From positions 1-64,000 of the forward strand of contig CALDUT010000008.1 in NCBI GenBank assembly GCA_937924775.1: a stretch of 64,000 nt of DNA, written 5' to 3'. A program made the position numbers and the translations under genes. Source of the stretch: an uncultured Gemmata sp. Lineage in GTDB: Bacteria > Planctomycetota > Planctomycetia > Gemmatales > Gemmataceae. The notes below the pieces were generated by a model. The model ran no database searches, was not told the origin of the DNA, and saw only the letters and a program-made list of their open reading frames with translations. Numbering within the stretch: position 1 is the stretch's first letter; the number at the start of each line of letters is the position of its first letter. Of this stretch, positions 29,001 to 35,824 are shown one piece after another.

Positions 29001-30682
29001 TCGAGGTCGGCGACCATTTGCCGGCGGGCATCGTTGCCGATGCCATCGTAGGCGAGGATTTCGTCGCGTTGCCGTTTGAGGTCTTGGTAGGCGGCTTCGG
29101 GGTCAGACCGTAGCAGTTGTGTGGCGCGGCGAATGGTCGCATCGACGAGAACTTTGTAGCGTTCTTCTTCCACGCGACGGCGGGCGGCTGCTTCCTTGAG
29201 CAAGTCTTGGGCCGCCGGTGGCGGATTGACACCCGGTTCGGGGTCCGGCTGTATCGACGCGCCGGGTTCTTGGAGGATTTCGCGAATCGTACCGCCATCG
29301 AGTTTCACCGCACCGGTCTTTTGTTTGACCTTCTTGGCCAGATCGTCCAAGGTGACCTTACCGGCCTTCATTTGGGTCAGGAGGGCTTTGCCAATGGTCG
29401 CTTCGCGGTCGCCGGGGGCGATTTTCAGAGCCGCATCATAGAGTTTTTCGGCGTCGTCGTAACGTTTGGCGCTGACAGCCCAGACGGCTTGGGTGAGAAA
29501 TTCTTCGCGGTACAGGTTCACTTGGGTGCTGGCCAGCGCTAAGGCCCGGTCGGCCTGGAGCATGGCCGGTGCATCTTTGTGCGGCGCTTCTCGCCACTGC
29601 GTCAGCATCAAATTCAGGAAGTAGTGTTCGACGGTGGGGGGCGGCAGGGGTTGGCTGAAGTTGAAGGCCACTTCTTTGCCATTGACCAGGCCGTTGACGG
29701 TGGCGGTCACCGTGCCGGCGGCCGGTTTGGCGAGTTTGCCCATCACCAGGGTGGCCCGGTCGGCCCGCATCGGGGGCAGCTTCGTCGGGTAAACTTCACC
29801 TACTTCATCACCAAACTTCCAATTCACTGGCTTGACAACTGGCACATCGAACGCTGCTTTCAGCCGGCGGATGAACTCGGCTTGCTGAACCGGGATATTG
29901 AGGTCCTCAAGGACGCGAACCACTGCTCCTCCGGTCACCGCGGCCAGCCCGTGGAGATTGTGGGCATCGAGCTTGATCCCCAACGGCACGGCAAAGAAGT
30001 AGATGTCCTTCTGGTCCATCTGTTGGCCGATGGCCAGCCGGTCGGCTTCGGTCAGTTTGGTGAAGGCACTTTCCCCATCGCCGAGATAGAGAAGGATTTG
30101 GTGGCGTCCCCGATGGGGAGCGAGGGTGGCGAGGGCTTTTGGGAGTCCGTTTTTCAGATCCGCGGCCCCAGCGCCGTACTCGATTTCCGTTAGCGCCACC
30201 GCGGCTTTTTGCACTTCGGGGGAGTTGGCCGGCTGGAAGTCGCGGGTCAAGGCCCGGGTGGCCGTGGGGGTATTCAGCGTCCAGACGCTGATGCGATCAT
30301 CAGCGTGAAGGCTCGCCGCGAGCGAGGTGATGATCTGCCGGGCTTGCTTGAGCGGGCGGCCAGCTTGGCTGGCGGTGGTATCGACCAGTATGAGAATGTC
30401 GCGGGGCCGCGGGGCCGGGGTCGCGACGGTCGGCTGGATTTGCCAGGCGAAGAGCAATTCCCCGTCTTTGGGTTGGTAGGTCAGGACGGGCAGTTTGCTG
30501 AACTTCGTTGTGGCCAGTTCTTCCGCGAGCCGTTGGGTGTTCGGCCGCGTCGGGGTTTCCACCGCCACTGGTGGTGCCGAGCCGGACCGAGCATCCCCAA
30601 ATAAGCTCGTCGACAGGGCCGCCACGGAGGCTGCCACCCCCAACAATGCCGGTAAATACCGTAGCCGTTTTAGAAGTGTCAT
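26069..30682 (-). CDS. Giant exported VWA / TPR / secretin-N-like protein
   Basis: A 1537-residue protein with an N-terminal signal or anchor helix (YLPALLGVAASVAALSTSLF). A von Willebrand A domain (about 90-270) has a MIDAS-like DTTAS motif. Helical repeats and a long charged coil (residues 380-640, QRDEILAYDGIGNDARRQMV) follow. Near 750-830 lies a secretin/TonB short N-terminal-like module (INEIPLFELLSQLSSKYNVT), then a Gly/Gln/Phe-rich low-complexity tract (about 875-955). A Lys-Pro-Asp linker with PPKDPVAVKDPPKEPP (about 1040-1095), a TPR-like block, and a YfaP/DUF2135-like domain (LLWQGTADLDLIVTEPSGSV) come next. The combination suggests a large envelope scaffold or secretion-associated protein. 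The start at ATG 30682 has GGAG 10 nt upstream. Confidence 0.85.
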   Translation of the reverse strand: MTLLKRLRYLPALLGVAASVAALSTSLFGDARSGSAPPVAVETPTRPNTQRLAEELATTKFSKLPVLTYQPKDGELLFAWQIQPTVATPAPRPRDILILVDTTASQAGRPLKQARQIITSLAASLHADDRISVWTLNTPTATRALTRDFQPANSPEVQKAAVALTEIEYGAGAADLKNGLPKALATLAPHRGRHQILLYLGDGESAFTKLTEADRLAIGQQMDQKDIYFFAVPLGIKLDAHNLHGLAAVTGGAVVRVLEDLNIPVQQAEFIRRLKAAFDVPVVKPVNWKFGDEVGEVYPTKLPPMRADRATLVMGKLAKPAAGTVTATVNGLVNGKEVAFNFSQPLPPPTVEHYFLNLMLTQWREAPHKDAPAMLQADRALALASTQVNLYREEFLTQAVWAVSAKRYDDAEKLYDAALKIAPGDREATIGKALLTQMKAGKVTLDDLAKKVKQKTGAVKLDGGTIREILQEPGASIQPDPEPGVNPPPAAQDLLKEAAARRRVEEERYKVLVDATIRRATQLLRSDPEAAYQDLKRQRDEILAYDGIGNDARRQMVADLEAKMREVFVKGAEIKRQADAERQAIARTKQRINEFDRQEEANARDQNRISQFRQLMQEARYELAYQEAQLMIQEKVSRGLPVPPTATASYIIGQSATQLREWKELVRLREDRFLLTMLQVEKSHIPYPDEPPVHFPPAAVWRELTGLRREAYLNSNLGPTPSRSQIELRSILENTEVQLKDDMNINEIPLFELLSQLSSKYNVTFVIMEEYFKKDDINIREARPKLAATQLRGLKLGNFLDIVLLSMGATYIVRPEYIEITTFDRRLEEKVTRVFPVEDLVIPIPMAVNQATLFQNLFFQNQTLAIFGAASLFGGGLQNIGGQFGFGQFGFGAPQFGGGIPGQQFGQFGNPGPFGNNAAQFGIQGTVNLGFGGGFTGFTGGQLGQFGNLGGQFGIQGGDQSQLLLQLIFETVAKGEWANLPGVSPVPGAGGEEEIPVLPAEQLNSLGYYPPAKALIIRGTSRYHSAASIKLKKQGNGFARGPGNPNLPRDPVVIGPNPPKNPAHPANPPKDPVAVKDPPKEPPVVVPAEKPTLRDPKVDVAALRKKLGNDPRTMWHHAIDWTVDDPGLILASVEFLMEFDEPQAAAEVLKGNLRKGLATDAWVHEALTMALQTANATPAEIERAAVSGIDLEPTSAKAYLKAASVEAKLNNHNQAFLFCQRAAEFSPNDPTPYANAMAYAEYATDVKSDAVMWAANNLLKRDWPNGDGIDYHQQVKERLPKLEAALKKAGQDTALLGQAIAEQNRRDLVIELLWQGTADLDLIVTEPSGSVCSALNKRTTGGGVLKADILDQGDDRSEVYTAASAFSGTYVITVKQAFGRAIGGARLKVTKFKGTPQESVDLMDVRLDGAPVEIHLDGGSRTTLADISDDVAPRDFRNEATGAALTSGVSGLGGGFGTAGSALLSPTTSSGGPPLPVVAPPTEIRVAGIAPNTADIRATYKLNPDRKTYSITVNPVFAGRGEVQLPKVPLLPGGEGR

Positions 30683-30761
30683 TGCCCAATCGCTCCTACT
30701 GAGGGCATCCGGCCAGCAAGTCGGAAGGCCCCTACGCGGATGAACTCTAAGTGTGATTTTA

Positions 30762-30782
30762 CGATACCCGCCTGGGGTATCG
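30762..30782. promoter_or_regulatory. Perfect 8-bp inverted repeat, possible operator
   Basis: cgataccc (30762-30769) and gggtatcg (30775-30782) are perfect inverted copies separated by 5 nt, 80 nt upstream of the giant VWA gene. This matches the size of a dimeric repressor site; it could also be an mRNA leader hairpin. Confidence 0.4.
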
Positions 30783-31010
30783 CCAGCAGTCTTTCGCCGG
30801 ACCAATCGGGGTCCTGGGGGATTCCAACCACATTTATTTTTTGATTTTTGAAGGCTGTTGTATCCCCTCAGCCGGCGATTGCTCGAAGTCTACCCGGTGT
30901 AACGCACAAGTGGGGGTTGTGTTGGCGAGTTCCGCCTTTCCTGTGGCTTGTTCGCGACTTATTGGCCGTTTTTTCGGTGCAATCCCCCCCTCCCGCGCCG
31001 GGATTTTGAT

Positions 31011-31038
31011 TTGACTTACCTATTCCACGGCCTACGTT
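31011..31038 (+). promoter_or_regulatory. Candidate promoter for the coiled-coil gene
   Basis: TTGACT (31011-31016) and TACGTT (31033-31038) are 16 nt apart, about 145 nt before the start at 31183. Motif match only. Confidence 0.3.
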
Positions 31039-31182
31039 CCCCGGTAGGTAGCGTTCTGTCGGCCGTTGTGGGAATGTGGACGGGACGGCGCAGTTTTCAC
31101 GCTGGAAACTCAAGCTGCCATTGCTTTTAGAGCAAAAATCCCACCGAGTCGAAGTTTCAACAACCCATTCACCCACGCAGTC

Positions 31183-32223
31183 ATGGCAAACCCGATTCCC
31201 CCAACACCGAGCGATCAACCGAATACCGCGATTTCCGCGGCAGAATTGCGCCGGCGATTGCTGGCGTCCCCTCCGCCCCCGTTGGCCGCGACCGTGGCCA
31301 GCGGGGAAGCGTCTGAGGAATTCGTTGCGGAAATGGAACCGACCCAGCCTGTGGTATCGCCGCAACCAACGCCCACACCAGCAGTTGCGCCGCCACCCAG
31401 CCGTTCCAGTTCTACCGATTTGCTGGCCCGCTTGCGGATGCCCGGCAAGTCCGGGGCCATCCCCGTGCCGCCGCCGCGATCGGGGGTGGCTCCTCTGCCG
31501 TCGGCTCCGGAAGCTTTGCCGGTTCGCCCCCCGGTCAATCGCCGCACGCCACTGACACCGGGGCGGCACTACGAACCCACCATCGCCGGGGCTTTGAATC
31601 ACCTGCACGACCTGACATTAGCTACCAATCGCCACGAGGATTCGCCTTTGGTTGAAATTCAGCGTCTGCGGGCGGAAAATAGTGAATTGCGCTCGCTTCT
31701 TGAAGAAATGAAGCACTTGCTTCAGGAGGCTAGCAATACCGAACAGGAATTGGTAGCCAAACACCAACAATACGAAGAAGCCCTCCAAGCCAAGGATGCG
31801 CAAATCGAGGAGCTGAGCGCTCAGTTGGGAGCCATCGAAGAGCAGATCGCCAAGGGGGAGTTAGTGCCCCCACCGCCGGCTCCCAAAACCCGCACAGAAT
31901 TGGAAGAATGGGCCGACGAACTGGAAAAAGAGAGCGCCAAACTCGCTCAAGAACGCAAACGCCTCGAAGACGAACGCCGGCAGCTACGGGAAGACGAAGA
32001 AGCCCTGGAAAACCAAATGCGGACGATGGAAGTCTCGATGGCACGCGAACGGGCGCTTCTGGCGCGGCAGGAAACCGAACTGCGTCGCCTCAGCGCGGAA
32101 ATTCAACATGAACTGGAACTCCTCCAACGCGGCGACTCGGGCTTACGCGAACAAATGGCCAAGTTCCAACGCCGGGCCCAGGAAGTCATGGCCAATCCCG
32201 GGGGCCCCAACAGCCGCCGCTAA
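31183..32223 (+). CDS. Coiled-coil protein with Pro-rich N-terminus
   Basis: A 346-residue cytoplasmic protein without signal peptide or membrane segment. Residues 1-135 are Pro/Ala-rich and disordered-looking; one short helical motif in it is SSSTDLLARLRMPGK. From about residue 150 to 335 an almost continuous coiled coil runs (IQRLRAENSELRSLLEEMKH, LEEWADELEKESAKLAQERK), broken by a PPPPAPK hinge near 230. This is the shape of a scaffold or filament-like protein. The start at ATG 31183 is preferred over an upstream extension that lacks coding character. Neighbours give no functional clue. Confidence 0.8.
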   Translation: MANPIPPTPSDQPNTAISAAELRRRLLASPPPPLAATVASGEASEEFVAEMEPTQPVVSPQPTPTPAVAPPPSRSSSTDLLARLRMPGKSGAIPVPPPRSGVAPLPSAPEALPVRPPVNRRTPLTPGRHYEPTIAGALNHLHDLTLATNRHEDSPLVEIQRLRAENSELRSLLEEMKHLLQEASNTEQELVAKHQQYEEALQAKDAQIEELSAQLGAIEEQIAKGELVPPPPAPKTRTELEEWADELEKESAKLAQERKRLEDERRQLREDEEALENQMRTMEVSMARERALLARQETELRRLSAEIQHELELLQRGDSGLREQMAKFQRRAQEVMANPGGPNSRR

Positions 32224-32232
32224 CCAACTGTC

Positions 32233-32400
32233 GTGACGGCGAGTGGGAATCGCTATGAGGTGGATAATTCCGATGCGATTGTTGCCCGCGAAGGGCTGGC
32301 GATTTTCATTGGATCAGGTCGCGTGCCGGTGCTTATTGACCACGAAGGGGTCTGTGAGGTAATCGGCGAGCTGTTCGGACGAACGGCTGAAGCGGGTTAA
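32233..32400 (+). CDS. Possible 55-aa small protein or gene remnant
   Basis: A frame from GTG 32233 to TAA 32398-32400 encodes a balanced, globular-looking sequence (GNRYEVDNSDAIVAREGLAI, then FIGSGRVPVLIDHEGVCEVI, then GELFGRTAEAG). It lies 9 nt after, and in the same frame as, the coiled-coil gene. There is no ribosome binding site at the GTG. Either it is a real small gene translated by coupling, or it is the 3' remnant of a larger one. I do not recognise the family. Confidence 0.35.
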   Translation: MTASGNRYEVDNSDAIVAREGLAIFIGSGRVPVLIDHEGVCEVIGELFGRTAEAG

Positions 32401-32565
32401 TGGCTGTAAGTTCTACGATAGCGGAATCTCCGTTCTGCGTCAGCACTTGATACTGGCGTTTTTTACTCCCCTAGGGGCCATTATTCCGGGCTCGTGAAGT
32501 TCCGAAACAGCCCATGAGTGAACCTCCGGGGCTGCCGCCCAAACACAATGCCAACAAGCCCTTGG

Positions 32566-34920
32566 CTAGCTGGGGGAATCGCCACGAGTCATCGTTTCTC
32601 GCCGGGAACCGACCCACAATAAGAATGCCCCGAGTAGCCCAAACACCACCACTGCGGCGATTTTCGCCCCGCGCACCTCATCCGGCTTCCATTCCAGAAG
32701 GCCGCGCGCGTTGGTTTCTCCAAACAGGTGCTGTCCGATATTGAGAGCGTCCTGAATCTCGGGGACAAACGCGGTGAAGGCGATGAGCAAGCCACACAGC
32801 GTGCCGCCGGCGATGTAACCGCTGGCCAGCAATACCCCGGGGCTGGTTTCCGTTTCCGTTTCGCTCGTGGGTTGGCCGCGGAGCTTATCGGCGACCCAGC
32901 GGAGCATACCGCCGATGAAAATCGGCGTACTCGAGGCCAGCGACAGATACATCCCCACAGCCACCGGCAGGGCCGAAACGCGGCATAACTCCAGCACTAC
33001 CGCGATCATCACGCCGGCGATGATGAGGGACCATTCCAACGTTCCACCGAGAATCCCTTCGATGATGTTGGCAAATAGTCGCGGTTGTGGGGCGGTGAAT
33101 TCCCGCGGCGCGTCGGTACCGCTGTCCATCGTCTTTTCTTCACGGGAAATGGGAACATCCGTGCGGTAAACCGGTTGGCCCGCAGCAGTGACCAGATAGC
33201 GGCCCGGTTTGAGAACGTCGTGTTCTCCGCGGCGGACGTGGACCACGAAGTATTCGTTTGTGTCGAGCTGTTCTCCCAAATTGTAGGGCCGCCCGGGTTT
33301 CTCCGTAGGGGCGTCGGCCGGGATCGCCAACTTCACGTCGGCCGGGATGCCCTTCTTCGTATAGTGAACCGCGGCCTGGTTCAGTACCAGCATAGTGACG
33401 CCGATCACCAAGGCCGACGACACCGCCCCAATCAAGATACCCCACTGTTGTTTGGATGGTGTGGCCCCCACCAAATAGCCGGTTTTGAGGTCTTGCGAGG
33501 TGGTGCCGCCGTTGCTGGAAGCGATGCAGACCACCGCAGCAATCGTAAGAGCCGTCAGCATCGCGGCCGGTCCGGTGCGGCCCAAGACGAGGAAGATTAG
33601 GCATACGAGCAAAAGGGTGGCGATGGTCATCCCGGAAATCGGGTTCGACGAGCTGCCGACTTCGCCCGTCAAGCGGCTCGACACCGTAACGAACAAGAAG
33701 CCAAAAAGCAGAATCATCACCGCGCCAAGAAGCCCCTGCACATTCAGCCCCAAACCCAATTGCGGTACGAGCGCCAGAATCACCACTAAGCCCACACTGC
33801 CCCAAAGAACCACCGCCATCGGCATGTCGCGTTCGGTTCGCGGGACGATTCGCACGCCATCAGCGTTGGCCGCCGCGGTCCGGGCGGCGCGCATGTCGCG
33901 TAACCCGGCGATAATCGAACCAATGATCAACGGTAAGGCCCTTACCATGCTGATGATGCCACCGGCCGCCACCGCGCCGGCTCCGATGTACCGCAAATAG
34001 GTCACGCGGAGGTCCTCCGGTTCCATGTTGCGGATGAGGCCGGGATTGGTAGCGTCCTGGGGGTAGTCGGGGTTCCAGCGCGCCGGAGCCACCGGTTCCA
34101 GCAAGGCCTCGCCGAAGGTCGCAATCAGGGGACCTAGCACAAAGTACGAAATCACGGCACCGGCCATCATCAACGCCGCCACCCGCGGACCAATCAGAAA
34201 CCCTACGCCCATCAATTCCGGGGACAACTCCCCACTCAGTTGCCCACCTTTGAGTCCCGATTTGGTTCCAGTCGCCGCATCCTCCACATACAACTTTGTA
34301 GCCGGTTCCGCGGCCCACAATTTGCCGGCCGCAGTCAGAAACTTATGAACAAACGCCACACCAAAACCCACAAACACCATCTGGGCCGTTGCCCCGCCTT
34401 TCTCCCCGGCGATCAGCACCTCGGCACAGGCAGTCCCTTCGGGGTAAATCAGCTTCCCATGCTGCTTGACGATGAATGCTCGTCGCAGCGGGATCATCAT
34501 GAGAATGCCCAACACCGCCCCCAACACGGAAACCGTCATGACCCGGATGGGGTCCATCTCGAACCCGAGCAACAACAAAGCCGGCATCGTGACACCGACC
34601 CCAAAGGCGATGCTTTCGCCGGCGCTGCCGGTTGTCTGCACGATGTTGTTTTCAAGAATCGTCGCTTTGCGGAAGCCAAAAGCCTTGGAAAAGGCCCGAA
34701 ACAGCGTGATCGACAACACCGCGATCGGCACCGAGGCCGACACCGTCAGGCCCACTTTCAGCACCAAATACAACGACGACGCGCCGAAGATAATACCCAG
34801 TACGACCCCCGTGAGCACCGCGGGAATCGTGAACTCCGGGGGCGATTGGGTCGGCGGGATGAAGGGCTGATGCGGGGAGGCTTCGCGGCTCGCAGCGGCC
34901 GGTTCGGACGACATGGCCAT
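32566..34920 (-). CDS. OPT-superfamily oligopeptide/metal-chelate transporter
   Basis: A 784-residue membrane protein with roughly 14-16 hydrophobic helices. The prokaryotic OPT signature NIVQTTGSAGESIAFGVG is present near residue 88, together with LIYPEGTACAEVLIAGEKGG and a late GMYLSLASSTPIFIGGMLRW. A polar, probably periplasmic or cytoplasmic insert of about 100 residues (PADVKLAIPADAPTEKPGRP onward) interrupts the last third. OPT proteins import oligopeptides or metal-siderophore complexes by proton symport; bacterial substrates are mostly unknown. The first or third Met could be the start. It is monocistronic. Confidence 0.92.
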   Translation of the reverse strand: MAMSSEPAAASREASPHQPFIPPTQSPPEFTIPAVLTGVVLGIIFGASSLYLVLKVGLTVSASVPIAVLSITLFRAFSKAFGFRKATILENNIVQTTGSAGESIAFGVGVTMPALLLLGFEMDPIRVMTVSVLGAVLGILMMIPLRRAFIVKQHGKLIYPEGTACAEVLIAGEKGGATAQMVFVGFGVAFVHKFLTAAGKLWAAEPATKLYVEDAATGTKSGLKGGQLSGELSPELMGVGFLIGPRVAALMMAGAVISYFVLGPLIATFGEALLEPVAPARWNPDYPQDATNPGLIRNMEPEDLRVTYLRYIGAGAVAAGGIISMVRALPLIIGSIIAGLRDMRAARTAAANADGVRIVPRTERDMPMAVVLWGSVGLVVILALVPQLGLGLNVQGLLGAVMILLFGFLFVTVSSRLTGEVGSSSNPISGMTIATLLLVCLIFLVLGRTGPAAMLTALTIAAVVCIASSNGGTTSQDLKTGYLVGATPSKQQWGILIGAVSSALVIGVTMLVLNQAAVHYTKKGIPADVKLAIPADAPTEKPGRPYNLGEQLDTNEYFVVHVRRGEHDVLKPGRYLVTAAGQPVYRTDVPISREEKTMDSGTDAPREFTAPQPRLFANIIEGILGGTLEWSLIIAGVMIAVVLELCRVSALPVAVGMYLSLASSTPIFIGGMLRWVADKLRGQPTSETETETSPGVLLASGYIAGGTLCGLLIAFTAFVPEIQDALNIGQHLFGETNARGLLEWKPDEVRGAKIAAVVVFGLLGAFLLWVGSRRETMTRGDSPS

Positions 34921-35215
34921 CGGTCCTGACTCAAAAATTGGGGGAATCCCCGGGGTTGCTGGTGGAGGACTCCCCGAAAGTGATAGGAACGCCGCAGTGA
35001 TCGCCCAGGAGTCGGTGCCCCGGCAGCCAGAACGTTGGGCCGAATTCTGGTAGGCTTGCCGGCTATGAGGAGGTTGAGCCGCAAACGGGTGTCAGACTGG
35101 CCGCGTGGGCCGGCGTTGGAAGGGATGACGCGAGGGGGAAATGATTGAGGCGGCCGGAAATTTCAGGTGTGGCCTAAAATTTCCGGCGTATTGCGGTGTG
35201 GCCTGAAAATTCTGT
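34921..35215. other. 295-bp gap between two leftward genes
   Basis: It contains the hairpin at 35153-35187 and a repeated ggtgtggcct motif (35166 and 35195). No open frame with coding character, promoter or RNA gene was recognised. Confidence 0.5.
35153..35187 (-). terminator. Perfect 11-bp hairpin after the ACT-domain gene
   Basis: gccggaaattt (35153-35163) and aaatttccggc (35177-35187) are exact inverted copies around a 13-nt loop, 29 nt downstream of the ACT gene's stop codon at 35216. No T-run follows. Confidence 0.5.
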
Positions 35216-35647
35216 TCAAGCCGTACCCAGTTCCGCGAGAATGGTAGCGGCCCGGTTGGCATCGGTCACAGTGTCGAAGGTCGCATAGCCGACAAACTTG
35301 CCGCCCACCACCGACATGACCAGGCCGTGTAGGTTGATCCCGGCCATTTCCCACGCCTGCGTGAGCCGCCCGCCGAGGCCGGCTTTGTCGTCGCCTTCCA
35401 CACGCATCACAATCGGTTCGCTGACTTCGTGCAAGCCAGCCTCGCGCGCCGCTTTCAGTTCCCCGTTGCCGTGCAGCGGGGCCACATACAAATCCCCCAC
35501 CCCCGGCTTGGTGGCCGAACGCTGGCTATAAACGTATTCCAAATGAGCGCCGGCCTCGGCGAGTTTCTTCAACTTGACCGCAATCCCCCCCGGTTTATCT
35601 TCCACTTCCGTATGAAACAGATGGACACGTTGCATTTTGAAGCTCAT
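35216..35647 (-). CDS. ACT-domain protein, tandem ACT
   Basis: A 143-residue protein made of two ACT-like units: MQRVHLFHTEVEDKPGGIAV, then VMRVEGDDKAGLGGRLTQAW. Each begins a strand followed by the Gly turn and helix typical of amino-acid-binding regulatory domains (KPGGIAVKLKKLAEAG; KAGLGGRLTQAWEMAG). Stand-alone ACT proteins of this size usually sense amino acids or regulate partner enzymes. AGGAGG 8 nt before ATG 35647 fixes the start. It is divergent from the amidohydrolase gene at 35825. Confidence 0.85.
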   Translation of the reverse strand: MSFKMQRVHLFHTEVEDKPGGIAVKLKKLAEAGAHLEYVYSQRSATKPGVGDLYVAPLHGNGELKAAREAGLHEVSEPIVMRVEGDDKAGLGGRLTQAWEMAGINLHGLVMSVVGGKFVGYATFDTVTDANRAATILAELGTA

Positions 35648-35824
35648 GAGAAGGGCCTCCTGTAAAGCGGCTAGCGGCCGCAATCGTCGAGAAATGTCGC
35701 GTGTCCCGCTTCAACCGAAGTGTTCCATGCGACAAACCACCCATTGGCGATGATAACTCTGGCAACGAGCTTTGCAACTGTGTAGCTTCTGTGAAAACGC
35801 CCTGTGTGTCTGTCAGGAGTCCGC

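Larger units (their letters stand above)
30683..31182. other. 500-bp divergent intergenic region
   Basis: It separates the giant VWA gene (-) from the coiled-coil gene (+). It holds the inverted repeat at 30762-30782, a promoter-like pair at 31011-31038 and a T-rich stretch near 30834-30850. No coding sequence or RNA gene was recognised. Confidence 0.6.
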
